Shown: one piece after another, positions 8,700 to 17,259 of the stretch
How the letters are laid out: each line of letters begins with the position of its first letter
Position numbering within the stretch: the first letter of the stretch is position 1
Source: Verrucomicrobiota bacterium
GTDB taxonomy: Bacteria > Verrucomicrobiota > Verrucomicrobiia > Opitutales > UBA953
Direction of reading: 5' to 3'
NCBI GenBank assembly: GCA_016871415.1
Contig: VHDL01000001.1
Span: 1-64,000 of the forward strand
Length of the DNA stretch: 64,000 nt
The notes under the pieces: generated by a model
What the model saw: the letters and a program-made list of their open reading frames with translations, nothing else
What the model was told of the DNA's origin: nothing
Database searches by the model: none
Position numbers and translations under genes: made by a program

Positions 8700-9812
8700 A
8701 TGCTTCACCGTCTCAGCGAACTCGAATCCGTCTGGGGGCCCTTCCGGCTCTTCGACTACCAGACGGTGAGGGCCATCCTGGCCTTCTGCACCTCGCTCGG
8801 TCTCGGCCTCCTGCTCGCGGGGCCCGTCATCCGGCGTCTCGCCGCCCTCCGTCAGCCCGAACGCTCCGCCGTGCTGATGGGCGACCTCGCGAAGGAGGGC
8901 GGCAAGGTGCCGACTATGGGCGGGCTGCTGATCGCAGCCGCCGTGCTGCCCTCCGTGCTCTTGTGGGCCAAGCCCAACACGCTCATCTGGGCTTCGCTTG
9001 TCTGCTTCATCGGCATGGGGGCGGTCGGCCTTTACGACGACTGGCTCAAGGTGCGCAACCGCAGCTCGGAAGGCATCAGGCCGGGGGCCAAGCTGATCGG
9101 ACAGGGCGTCTGCGCGCTCCTGGCGCTCGGCGTCCTCCTCCTCGATCCCTCGCGCCGTGAGGCCGCCGCCGAAGTCTGGCTGCCGGTCCTCAACGGGCCG
9201 CTGTGGAACGGAGCCTCGCTGGGCCTGCCTTTCGCGGTCTGCCTCACCGTCGCCGGTGCCTTCTTCGTGCTCGTGTGCGTCGGCTGCTCGAACGCCGTCA
9301 ACCTGACCGACGGCCTCGACGGCCTCGCCATCGGCTGCGTCATCATCACGACGCTGGTCATCGGCGGCGTCGCCTACCTCGCCGGCCACCGGGAGCTGGC
9401 CGAGTACCTGCGCATCTCGCACGTGCCCGGCGCGGGCGAGCTGGCGGTCCTCTGTTCCGCCTTGGTCGGCGGCGGGCTGGTCTTCCTCTGGCACAACGCG
9501 GCCCCGGCCGAGCTCTACATGGGCGACGTCGGCGCGCTCGGTCTCGGCGGTGTCCTCGGGGCGGTCGCGTGCCTGATGCACCAGCCCTTCCTGCTCGCCG
9601 TGGTCGGCGGCGTCTTCCTCGTCGAGGCGGTCTCGGTCATCCTGCAGGTCGTCCATTTCCGGCGCACCGGCGGCCGCCGCCTTTTCCTCATGACGCCGAT
9701 CCACCACCACTTCCAGAAGAAGGGGTGGCCCGCAACCAAGGTGGTCGCGCGGTTCTGGATCCTGTCGTTCCTCTGCGGGCTGCTCGGCCTGCTCACCCTT
9801 AAGCTGCGATGA
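8700..9812 (+). CDS. mraY: Phospho-MurNAc-pentapeptide transferase
   Basis: MraY transfers phospho-MurNAc-pentapeptide to undecaprenyl phosphate, making lipid I in the inner membrane. From ATG 8700, seven bases after the murF stop, the protein has 370 residues, normal for the family, and about ten hydrophobic segments. Family motifs seen are YDDWLKVRNRSSEG near residue 112, NLTDGLDGLAIG near 201 and HHHFQKKGWPATKVV near 337. The frame is open upstream into murF, but that extension has no MraY character and is rejected. Confidence 0.96.
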   Translation: MLHRLSELESVWGPFRLFDYQTVRAILAFCTSLGLGLLLAGPVIRRLAALRQPERSAVLMGDLAKEGGKVPTMGGLLIAAAVLPSVLLWAKPNTLIWASLVCFIGMGAVGLYDDWLKVRNRSSEGIRPGAKLIGQGVCALLALGVLLLDPSRREAAAEVWLPVLNGPLWNGASLGLPFAVCLTVAGAFFVLVCVGCSNAVNLTDGLDGLAIGCVIITTLVIGGVAYLAGHRELAEYLRISHVPGAGELAVLCSALVGGGLVFLWHNAAPAELYMGDVGALGLGGVLGAVACLMHQPFLLAVVGGVFLVEAVSVILQVVHFRRTGGRRLFLMTPIHHHFQKKGWPATKVVARFWILSFLCGLLGLLTLKLR

Positions 9813-11080
9813 CCGACTTCCCCGAGTCCCTCCGCCGCCGTCTCGCCAGGCCCGCCGCCGTCCTGGGCGCGGGCATCAGCGGCGCCGCGGTCGCGGAGGC
9901 GCTCGCGGCCGGCGGATTCGCCTCTGTCATCTATGACGAGAAGGGCGACAACCGGGCCTTCGGGCCCGAGGAGGCGGCGCGGCACGACCTCCTCGTCTAC
10001 AGCCCCGGTTTCCCGCAGGCGCATCCCTGGCTTCTCGCCGCCCGGCGGGCTGGTCTGCCCTGCCTTTCCGAACTCGACTTCGGCGCCCTGCTCTGGACCG
10101 GCCCGGCCGTGGCCGTCACCGGGACTAACGGCAAGACGACCCTGACCGAGTTACTCGCCTTTGCCTTCAAGCGCGCCTCCCTCGACGCCGTCGCCTGCGG
10201 CAACGTCGGCCTGCCGCTGACGTCCCTCCATCGGACCGTCTCGACGGGCTCGTTCCTCGCCGTGGTGGAGGTGAGCTCCTTCCAGGCCGAGGACCTCCGT
10301 CACTTCACTCCTGAGGCCGTCCTCTGGACCAACTTCGACGAGGACCATCTGGATCGTCACGGCGACCTCGAGACCTACTTCCGCGCCAAGTTCAAGCTGA
10401 TCGAGCGCATGGCGCCCGGCGGCATCCTCGTCGTCGGCGAATCCGTCGCGGCCCACGCGCGACGCTTCGGGATTGAGCTCCCGGAGTCCGTCATCGTCGC
10501 CACGCGGGCCGAGGCGGCCACGACCGTGCCCGCCGGTTCGCCCTTCGACAGCTGGCCCCAGCTTGAGAACTGGGCGGTGGCCGTCGCCTACTGGCGCGCC
10601 CGCGGCCTCCCGCTGCGCGTCCTCGAGGAGTCGGCGAGCATCTTCCGGCTGGCGCCTCACCGGCTGCGCAAGGTGGCCGAGGCCTCGGGGGTGGAGTTCT
10701 GGAACGACTCCAAGGGCACGAACTTCCATGCTGTGCTCGCGGCCCTCGCACAGTTCAGCGTCCCCGTGCGCTGGATCGGCGGAGGCAAGTGGAAGGGCGG
10801 CGACCTCCGGCGCTTCGCGGAGAACGTCGCTCCGCTCGTCGACTCGGCCTGGCTCATCGGCGAGACCGCGCCCGAACTTGAGCGGCACTTCCTCTCCCTC
10901 GAACGCCCCGTGCGGCGTTTTGATTCGCTGCAGGACGCCGTCCTCGCCGCGGCGAAGGACGCGCCCGCTCCGACGGTCGTCCTGCTCAGCCCCGGATTCT
11001 CCAGCTTCGACATGTTCCGGAGCTACGCCGAGCGCGGCGTCGTCTTCGAGCGCGCGGCCGCGGCCCTCGCGCGCCGCTGA
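9809..11080 (+). CDS. murD: UDP-MurNAc-L-alanine:D-glutamate ligase
   Basis: MurD adds D-glutamate to UDP-MurNAc-L-Ala. The 423-residue protein has an N-terminal Rossmann-like domain (AAVLGAGISGAAVAEAL) and the ATP loop AVTGTNGKTTLTELLA near residues 103-118. It also has the catalytic-lysine and Mg block VLWTNFDEDHLDRHG near 172-186 and the C-terminal FWNDSKGTNFHA and WIGGGKWKGGD segments. The start overlaps the mraY stop by 4 bases. A gap of about 45 bases without an obvious terminator separates it from the next gene. Confidence 0.95.
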   Translation: MTDFPESLRRRLARPAAVLGAGISGAAVAEALAAGGFASVIYDEKGDNRAFGPEEAARHDLLVYSPGFPQAHPWLLAARRAGLPCLSELDFGALLWTGPAVAVTGTNGKTTLTELLAFAFKRASLDAVACGNVGLPLTSLHRTVSTGSFLAVVEVSSFQAEDLRHFTPEAVLWTNFDEDHLDRHGDLETYFRAKFKLIERMAPGGILVVGESVAAHARRFGIELPESVIVATRAEAATTVPAGSPFDSWPQLENWAVAVAYWRARGLPLRVLEESASIFRLAPHRLRKVAEASGVEFWNDSKGTNFHAVLAALAQFSVPVRWIGGGKWKGGDLRRFAENVAPLVDSAWLIGETAPELERHFLSLERPVRRFDSLQDAVLAAAKDAPAPTVVLLSPGFSSFDMFRSYAERGVVFERAAAALARR

Positions 11081-11125
11081 ACTTTCCCAACCCAAACCAC
11101 ACCCAGCCAAACCCAACCACCAGCC

Positions 11126-11746
11126 ATGAGACCCCTGATAACCGTCACCGCTGTCGTGATCCTGCACCTCTGCGTGCTCGCCGTGCTCGTCGGCGTCAAC
11201 GGATGTCGCAGCACCTCCGGCCACGAGGTCGATTCCCCCGCCGACCTGGCCGCCTTCTCCGGCGGCCTCCGCCGCGCCCAGCTCCCGACTAAGGTCGGAG
11301 CCGCCCCGGTTCCTTCGGCCCCGGCCGCCCCGGCCGTCGCTGCGCCCGCGCCGGTCATCGCGACGCCTCCTCCCTCCGCCCTCGTCGGCTCGGCCAAGGT
11401 CGCGCCTGGCGAGACCATCGCCGTCATGAAGGGCGAGACGCTTTTCGCGATTGCCCGGCGCCAGGGCGTCTCCGTCGCCCAGCTCGCCTCGGCCAACGGG
11501 CTGCCGCTCAACGCCACGTTGCGGGAGGGGCAGCGGCTGAAGATCCCCGCGCCGGGGCAGTCCGCCGCCGCGCCCAAGGCCGCGCCGAAATCCGCCCCCA
11601 AGTCAGCGCCCAAGCCCGCGGCTCCTGCGCCCGCGCCCGCGCCCCCAGCCGAACCGTTCAAGCTGACGATCATCGGTTCGCCGGCCACCCCCAAGCCCGC
11701 GGCTCCCGCGCCGGCCCCCGCTCCGGCTCCCGCACCCCGGAACTGA
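11126..11746 (+). CDS. LysM-domain envelope protein inside the dcw cluster
   Basis: This 206-residue protein begins with a hydrophobic segment (about residues 4-24, VVILHLCVLAVLVGVNGC). It could be a membrane anchor or a poor lipobox, since VNGC departs from the consensus. One LysM domain follows at about residues 95-140 (MKGETLFAIARRQGVSVAQL), the fold known to bind N-acetylglucosamine in peptidoglycan. The flanks are low-complexity Ala/Pro/Lys tracts, probably a flexible periplasmic linker. It sits between murD and ftsW in the same direction, so a role at the septal wall is an inference from context. It is not one of the standard dcw genes. Confidence 0.85.
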   Translation: MRPLITVTAVVILHLCVLAVLVGVNGCRSTSGHEVDSPADLAAFSGGLRRAQLPTKVGAAPVPSAPAAPAVAAPAPVIATPPPSALVGSAKVAPGETIAVMKGETLFAIARRQGVSVAQLASANGLPLNATLREGQRLKIPAPGQSAAAPKAAPKSAPKSAPKPAAPAPAPAPPAEPFKLTIIGSPATPKPAAPAPAPAPAPAPRN

Positions 11747-11768
11747 TCCCTGAAGGCCCGACGCCGCG

Positions 11769-12983
11769 ATGGTGATCAAGGTGAGGAGCGACGCTCCGGA
11801 GTCCCTGGCTGGGCACTCTGTCGGCATCCTGCTCATCGCGCTCGCCCTCGCGGCCTTCGGGCTGATGGTCCAGTACAGCGCTGGCATCTCGCTCTCGTCG
11901 AGCAACCGCTTGGTCGCCTTCGAGCGGCAGCTGATGTACCTGCCGGCCGCGCTGTTCGCCGGTCTGCTCGTCTACCGCATCGACCTCGACGTGGTGCGAC
12001 GCCACCGATGGTGGATCCTCGGCGCGGCCATCGTGGCCCTCTTCGCGGCCCGCATCCCGGGCATCGGCGTCTCCGTCAACGGCTCGTGGCGCTGGATTGA
12101 CCTCGGAATCATCCGCCTGCAGGCCTCTGACCTCGGCAAGGTCGCCTTGGTCGTGATGCTCGCCCACTTCCTGGCCGGCTCGCAGCGGCGCACCCTCCGT
12201 CCCGACTTCCCAGCGCTTTTCTTCAGTGCCCGCAGCCCCTACGTCATGACCGCGGCGGGCTGGGCCGACTTCAAGCAGGGCTACCTCTGGCCCGCGTCAG
12301 TCATCGTCGCGGTCTGCGCCGGCATCGCCCTCGGTCCCGACCTCGGCACCATCTTGCTCTGCTGCGCCGTCGGCGGCTCGATGATGCTCATCTCCGGCGC
12401 GCGCTGGCGGTACGTGATCCCGACCTTCCTCGTCGGCGCCGCGGTCTTCGCGGCGGTGGTGCTGAACTGGGAGAACCGCATGCGCCGGTTCCTCTCCTTC
12501 ACCGACCCCTGGGGCCGCCGCGGTGACGAGGCCTACCAGCTCTTCGAAGGTATGGTCGCCTTCGGCGTCGGCGGCATCACCGGCCAGGGTGCGGCGCAGG
12601 GGCTGCAGGGCCGAGCCTTCCTGCCGGAGGCGCACACCGACTTCGTATTCTCTGTGATCGGGGAGGAGTATGGTCTCATCGCGACCGCGACCGTGGCCTG
12701 CGCCTACTTCGCCATCTTCCTGCTGGCACACCGGGCGATGAAGCGGTCCGCCGACCTCTACCGTTTCAACCTCTGCCTCGGTGCGACCCTCTTCCTGGTC
12801 ATCCAGTCCCTCGTCAACATGGGCGTGGTGACGGGGCTGCTTCCGACGAAGGGGATTTCGCTGCCGTTCCTCAGCTACGGCGGCACCAACCTCGTCATCA
12901 TGGCCTGTATGGTCGGGCTGACGCTCAACTGCCTGCGTGACGCGCAGGGGCCGGCGTTCGTCCCCGGGGAGGCCAGGGCATGA
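11769..12983 (+). CDS. ftsW: Septal peptidoglycan glycosyltransferase FtsW
   Basis: FtsW is the SEDS-family polymerase that works with FtsI to build septal glycan strands from lipid II. The 404-residue protein has about ten membrane segments. Family blocks include NGSWRWIDLGIIRLQASDLGK-like sequence near residue 104, the large periplasmic loop containing GDEAYQLFEGMVAFGVGGIT and EAHTDFVFSVIGEEYGLI, and the C-terminal GISLPFLSYGGTNLV. RodA is the main alternative, but the position between murD and murG favours FtsW. Its stop overlaps the murG start (ATGA). Confidence 0.94.
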   Translation: MVIKVRSDAPESLAGHSVGILLIALALAAFGLMVQYSAGISLSSSNRLVAFERQLMYLPAALFAGLLVYRIDLDVVRRHRWWILGAAIVALFAARIPGIGVSVNGSWRWIDLGIIRLQASDLGKVALVVMLAHFLAGSQRRTLRPDFPALFFSARSPYVMTAAGWADFKQGYLWPASVIVAVCAGIALGPDLGTILLCCAVGGSMMLISGARWRYVIPTFLVGAAVFAAVVLNWENRMRRFLSFTDPWGRRGDEAYQLFEGMVAFGVGGITGQGAAQGLQGRAFLPEAHTDFVFSVIGEEYGLIATATVACAYFAIFLLAHRAMKRSADLYRFNLCLGATLFLVIQSLVNMGVVTGLLPTKGISLPFLSYGGTNLVIMACMVGLTLNCLRDAQGPAFVPGEARA

Positions 12984-14065
12984 GCCGCTTCCTGCTCGCC
13001 TGCGGCGGCACCGGGGGCCATCTGGCGCCGGGCATCGCCCTCGCGCAGCGTCTTGCGGAGGACGGTGGCGAATGCCTGCTCATCGTCAGTCGCAAGGCTG
13101 TCGACGCGCGCATGACTGCTAAGTACCCAGCCCTGCGCTTCCTGCCCGGCTCCGGCCGCGGATTCGGGCCCGGGCTGCTGGGCAGAATCCTTTTCTTGCC
13201 CGCCTTCCTGGGCGCGGTCTGGGCCTCGTGGCGCACGCTGCGTTCGTTCGGCGCCGACGCCGTGGTCTGCTTCGGCGGATTCATGAGCCTGGGGCCGGCG
13301 GTCGCGGCCGCGCTCGCCGGCGTCCCGGTCATCGTGCACGAGGCCAACCGCAAGCCCGGCAAAGCCGTCCGGCTCATCGCGCGCTTCGCCCGCGCCGTGC
13401 ATCTGCCTCCCGGGGTGCGCATCGCAGGCGTCGCGCCGGAGCGCCAGTCCGATTCGGGCTATCCCGTGCGCCAGGAGATCGGACCGCGCCCGCGGGCGGA
13501 GTCGCGGCGCGCCCTCGGCCTGCCTGAGGAGGGAAAAATGGTGCTCGTGCTCGGGGGAAGTCAGGGGGCCGCGTCCCTGACGCGATGGGCGGAGTCCGCG
13601 CTGCCGGAGCTCGCGGCCCGCGGCACGCACTTGCTCTGCCTCACCGGTCCCGCGGGTCGCGACGCCGTCGAGCGCCATGGCGGCGTCACCGCGCGGTTCC
13701 TGCCTTTCTGCGATCGCATGGCCGAGGCCTACGCGGCGGCCGATCTCGCCGTGTCGCGTGCGGGCGCCGGCACGCTCGCCGAGCTCGCCGCCTGCCGCAC
13801 GCCCGCCGTGCTCGTCCCGCTGTCGACCGCGGCCGACGACCATCAGAGCGCCAACGCCGAGCACCTGGCGGGGACGGGTGCCGCCGTCTGCGTGCGTGAA
13901 TCGGAGCTCGTCGGGCTGAGCGCCGAGGTTTGCGCCCGGCTCGATGACGCGTCCGGGCTCGCGCGCATGCGCACGGCGCTGGCCGCGGCGGACGCGGCTA
14001 ACCGTTGGGACGAGCTGCGGCGCCATGCCGTCGCTTTCGCCAAGGAGGGGCGCGCCGGGCGATGA
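12980..14065 (+). CDS. murG: UDP-GlcNAc:lipid I GlcNAc transferase
   Basis: MurG transfers GlcNAc onto lipid I to make lipid II on the inner face of the membrane. The 361-residue protein starts MSRFLLACGGTGGHLAPGIA, with the GGTGGH donor and acceptor loop at residues 9-14. It has GGFMSLGPAVAAALAGVPV near 96, the GGSQGA loop near 193 and the C-terminal SRAGAGTLAELAA segment near 258. Its length is normal. It is coupled by 4-base overlaps to ftsW before it and to the murC-murB fusion after it. Confidence 0.95.
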   Translation: MSRFLLACGGTGGHLAPGIALAQRLAEDGGECLLIVSRKAVDARMTAKYPALRFLPGSGRGFGPGLLGRILFLPAFLGAVWASWRTLRSFGADAVVCFGGFMSLGPAVAAALAGVPVIVHEANRKPGKAVRLIARFARAVHLPPGVRIAGVAPERQSDSGYPVRQEIGPRPRAESRRALGLPEEGKMVLVLGGSQGAASLTRWAESALPELAARGTHLLCLTGPAGRDAVERHGGVTARFLPFCDRMAEAYAAADLAVSRAGAGTLAELAACRTPAVLVPLSTAADDHQSANAEHLAGTGAAVCVRESELVGLSAEVCARLDDASGLARMRTALAAADAANRWDELRRHAVAFAKEGRAGR

Positions 14066-16341
14066 GCTCCGGTTCAGCCTGGATGCTCGGCGCCTGCGGC
14101 ATGGGCGTGGGGCCGCTCGCCATCTACCTCAAGGGTGAGGGATGGGAGGTCTCCGGCTGGGACGACTCCACCGGAAGCCCGATGGAGCTCCAGCTCGCGG
14201 ACGCGGAGATCCCGCTGCTCCGCGACCCCTGGTCGGCCGGCCGCTGTCCGGGGCTCGTCGGACGCTCGAGCGCGGTGAAGCCGGGACATCCCGCGCTCAC
14301 GCTGGCCGAATCGAAGGGCGCGCGCGTGCTGCGTCGCGGCGAGTTGCTGGCGGATCGCGTCGCGGACCGCCGTTTCGTCGCGGTCTGCGGCAGCCATGGC
14401 AAGACCACCACCTGCGGCATGATTGTCGCCGCCCTCGCGGGCGCCGGCGCCGACTTCGGCTACGTGCTCGGCGGGCTGTTCCGGGAGCCCTCGATGCCGC
14501 CAGCGCGCGCCTCGGCGTCCTCCCCGTGGGTCGTGGCGGAGGTCGACGAGAGCGACGGTACCATCGGGGCTTTCTCGCCCGACGTTACGGTCGCGGTGAA
14601 CCTCGACTGGGACCATCCCGACTACTACCGGGACGAGGCGGCGCTGGAGGCGGTCTTCCGGGCGCTCTTCGAGCGCACGCGTACGGCGGTGATCATCCCC
14701 GAGGGGAACGCGCGCCTCGAGCGGCTCGCCGCCGGTCTTTCCGTGTCCGTGCTGCGCGTCGGGCCCGAGGGCGACTACCGGGCGCGTCCCGTCGCCGGCG
14801 ACCACGCGTCCTCGGTGCTCGAGCTCGGCGGAAAGTTCCCCGCGCTCCAGGCGACCCTGCCCGTGGCCGGCACCTTCAACCGGGCCAACGCCGCCATGGC
14901 CCTCGCCGTCGTGCACGTCGTCACGGGCGCGGTGTCGCCGGAGCCGCTTTCCCGCTGGCGCGGCATCCGCCGCCGGCAGGACGTGCTCTACGAGCGCCCC
15001 GGCCTGCGGGTGCTGGCGGACTACGCCCATCATCCCACGGAAATCGCCGCGCTCCTGCGCTGGCTTCGCGAGACCCATCAGGGCCGCGTGATCGTGGTCT
15101 TCCAGCCTCACCGGCACACCCGCACGCGGCAGTACGCCGCCGAGTTCCGGCAGGCGCTCACCGCGGCCGACCACGCGCTGGTGATGCCGGTCTATTCCGC
15201 GGGCGAGGCCGCGGTCGAGGGCGGCGGATCGGAAGCCGTGGTGGCCGGCTCTTCGCACCGTCTGGTGGAGGACCGGCGGGCCCTGCCCGAGGTCCTGGAC
15301 GCGCTCGTGGCCGGCGAGGAGGCGGTGGTCGCCTTCGTCGGCGCGGGCGATATCGAGCGTGACGCCGAGGCCTACGCCAAACGCCAGCGCCGTCACGGGT
15401 CGGCTGCGGTCACCCCGGACCTTTCCGACCTCGTGGCCGGCCGTCTCTCCGCCGGAGCAGTGCTGCGGCCCAACGAGCCCCTCGCACGCCGCACCACGCT
15501 GGGCTTGGGCGGCAACGCCCGCTGGTACGCCGAGCCCGCCACCGTCGATGACGTCGTCGCACTCCTGCGCGCCTGCGCCGAGCTCGACCTCCGCTGGTTC
15601 GTCATCGGCCGCGGCAGCAATCTGCTGGTGCCGGACGAAGGCTATGACGGTCTCGTGCTGCATCTGGAGCCCGCCCGCTGGGGCGAGGTGACGTCGCTCG
15701 GCGACGGCCGGCTGAGGGTTGGGGGCGGGGCCCGTCTTAAGGAGCTCTGCGGCGCCGCGGCCCGCGAGGGGCTGGCCGGATTCGAATTCCTGGAAGGGAT
15801 TCCCGGGACCGTCGGCGGCTCGCTGCGGATGAACGCCGGTGCCATGGGCGGCTGGATCTTCGACGTCGTCGAATCGGTGGAGTGGCTTTCGCCGCAGGGC
15901 AAGGTGCGCGCCGCGCGCCGTGACTCATTCGACGCGCTCTACCGCGACTGCCCGCAGCTGCACGGCGCCGTCGTGCTTTCCGCCGTGCTGCGCGCGTCCG
16001 GCCGCGACGAGCCGGCCGCCATCCGCGCGCGGATGGAGGAGATGGCCCGCCGCCGGCGCGAGTCCCAGCCGCGCGAGGCCAGCGCAGGCTGCGTCTTCCG
16101 CAATCCCGACCCGGCCAAGGCCGGCCAGCTGGTCGACCGCGCCGGGCTCAAGGGGTTCGCCTGCGGCGACGCGGAGGTCTCGCTGGTGCACGCCAACTTC
16201 ATCGTGAACCGGGGCGCCGCGAGCGCATCCCAGTTCATCGAGGTCATGCGGCACGTGCGGACCGAGGTGAAGCGGAGCGGCGGCGCCGAGCTGCAGCCCG
16301 AGATTGTCGCGCTCGGCCGTGAATGGAGGGACCTCCTGTGA
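14062..16341 (+). CDS. murC/murB: MurC-MurB fusion: UDP-MurNAc:L-alanine ligase and UDP-GlcNAc-enolpyruvate reductase
   Basis: One 759-residue frame encodes two enzymes of consecutive steps. MurC fills about residues 1-450: an N-terminal nucleotide-binding segment MLGACGMGVGPLAIYL, the ATP loop GSHGKTTT at 110-117, EVDESDGT near 162 and ADYAHHPTE near 320. MurB fills about 453-759: RRTTLGLGGNARW, the FAD-binding GRGSNLLVPDEGYDG, GIPGTVGGSLRMNAGAMGG and AGCVFRNP. MurB makes UDP-MurNAc, the substrate of MurC, yet here it follows MurC in the chain. Cys677 occupies the position of the proton-donating Ser of E. coli MurB (SAGS there, SAGC here). Start and stop lie in 4-base overlaps with murG and ddl. 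Confidence 0.95.
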   Translation: MSSGSAWMLGACGMGVGPLAIYLKGEGWEVSGWDDSTGSPMELQLADAEIPLLRDPWSAGRCPGLVGRSSAVKPGHPALTLAESKGARVLRRGELLADRVADRRFVAVCGSHGKTTTCGMIVAALAGAGADFGYVLGGLFREPSMPPARASASSPWVVAEVDESDGTIGAFSPDVTVAVNLDWDHPDYYRDEAALEAVFRALFERTRTAVIIPEGNARLERLAAGLSVSVLRVGPEGDYRARPVAGDHASSVLELGGKFPALQATLPVAGTFNRANAAMALAVVHVVTGAVSPEPLSRWRGIRRRQDVLYERPGLRVLADYAHHPTEIAALLRWLRETHQGRVIVVFQPHRHTRTRQYAAEFRQALTAADHALVMPVYSAGEAAVEGGGSEAVVAGSSHRLVEDRRALPEVLDALVAGEEAVVAFVGAGDIERDAEAYAKRQRRHGSAAVTPDLSDLVAGRLSAGAVLRPNEPLARRTTLGLGGNARWYAEPATVDDVVALLRACAELDLRWFVIGRGSNLLVPDEGYDGLVLHLEPARWGEVTSLGDGRLRVGGGARLKELCGAAAREGLAGFEFLEGIPGTVGGSLRMNAGAMGGWIFDVVESVEWLSPQGKVRAARRDSFDALYRDCPQLHGAVVLSAVLRASGRDEPAAIRARMEEMARRRRESQPREASAGCVFRNPDPAKAGQLVDRAGLKGFACGDAEVSLVHANFIVNRGAASASQFIEVMRHVRTEVKRSGGAELQPEIVALGREWRDLL

Positions 16342-17258
16342 GCCGCGCGCCCGAGATCGTCATCCTCGCCGGCGGCGCCTCCTCGGAGCGCGAGGTTTCC
16401 CTGCGTTCGGGGCGCGCGGTCGCGTCCGTCCTGCCCGGCTCCCGCCTCGTCGAGCTGCCCGGCGACGCCCTGCCGGACTGGCTGGACGCCTCCCGGCATG
16501 TCGTGCTCCCCGTGACCCACGGCGGCTGGGGGGAGGATGGAGGTCTCCAGTCGGCCCTGGAGGGGCTGGGCGTCGCGTACGCGGGGAGCGACGCGGCGGC
16601 GAGCGCGCTCTGCATGGACAAGGTGCGGACCAAGGCGGTGATGCGCCGTTCGGACGTGCCCGCCGCGCCAGAGGCCGCCTTCGAGGCGTCGGCTCCGCCT
16701 TCGGCCGAGGCGTTGGTCGCCCGGCTGGGCGAGGACGTCGTGATCAAGCCCTCCGACCAAGGAAGCAGCGTTGGCCTCCTCATGCCCTGCGGGGCGGAGG
16801 AGGTGGCCCAGGCGCTGGCGTCCCTGCCGCCCGGCCGTTGGATGGCTGAACCGCGGCTTTCCGGCCGCGAGCTTTCTATCGGGGCGCTGGACGGGGAGCC
16901 CCTCGGTCTGGTCGAGATCGTGCCGCATTCCGGCGTCTACGACTTCACGACCAAGTACACCAAGGGCGCCTCCGAGTACCGTTATCCCGCGGAGGTCCCC
17001 GCCGCGGCCGCCGCCGCGGCCGCCGCAGCCGCCGCCCGCCTCTTCGCGGCCTGCGGCTGCCGGGACTTCGCCCGCGCCGACCTCATCCTTGAGTCCGACG
17101 GCCGTTTCCACTTCCTTGAAATCAACACTCTGCCCGGCATGACCGAGACCAGCCTCCTTCCCATGAGCGCCTCGTGTAAAGGGCTCGACTATCCGGAGCT
17201 CGTCAGGCGCATGGTCGCGCCCGCCGTCGCTAGATTCAGCCGGAGGGCCTTGCACTGA
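16338..17258 (+). CDS. ddl: D-alanine-D-alanine ligase
   Basis: Ddl makes the D-Ala-D-Ala dipeptide used by MurF. The start is taken as GTG 16338. It overlaps the murC-murB stop in a GTGA and is preceded at 7 bases by GGAGGG, while the in-frame ATG at 16323 has no such site. The 306-residue ATP-grasp protein shows LAGGASSEREVSLRSG at the N-terminus, VIKPSDQGSSVGL near residue 134, YDFTTKYTKGASEY near 197 and FLEINTLPGMTETSLLP near 257. About residues 220-231 are an uninterrupted alanine run where other Ddl proteins have a mixed helix. The fold should tolerate this, but it is odd. Confidence 0.94.
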   Translation: MSRAPEIVILAGGASSEREVSLRSGRAVASVLPGSRLVELPGDALPDWLDASRHVVLPVTHGGWGEDGGLQSALEGLGVAYAGSDAAASALCMDKVRTKAVMRRSDVPAAPEAAFEASAPPSAEALVARLGEDVVIKPSDQGSSVGLLMPCGAEEVAQALASLPPGRWMAEPRLSGRELSIGALDGEPLGLVEIVPHSGVYDFTTKYTKGASEYRYPAEVPAAAAAAAAAAAARLFAACGCRDFARADLILESDGRFHFLEINTLPGMTETSLLPMSASCKGLDYPELVRRMVAPAVARFSRRALH

Positions 17259-17259
17259 A

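Noticed and set aside
6893-8701. A 602-codon minus-strand frame opposite murE and murF
   Set aside because: It lies fully across two well-identified genes with conserved active-site motifs and shows only Gly/Arg/Asp-rich sequence.
11580-11740. Ala/Pro/Lys repeats resembling a tandem repeat array
   Set aside because: They are the coding sequence of a flexible linker in the LysM protein, not a CRISPR array or non-coding satellite; unit length and spacing are irregular.
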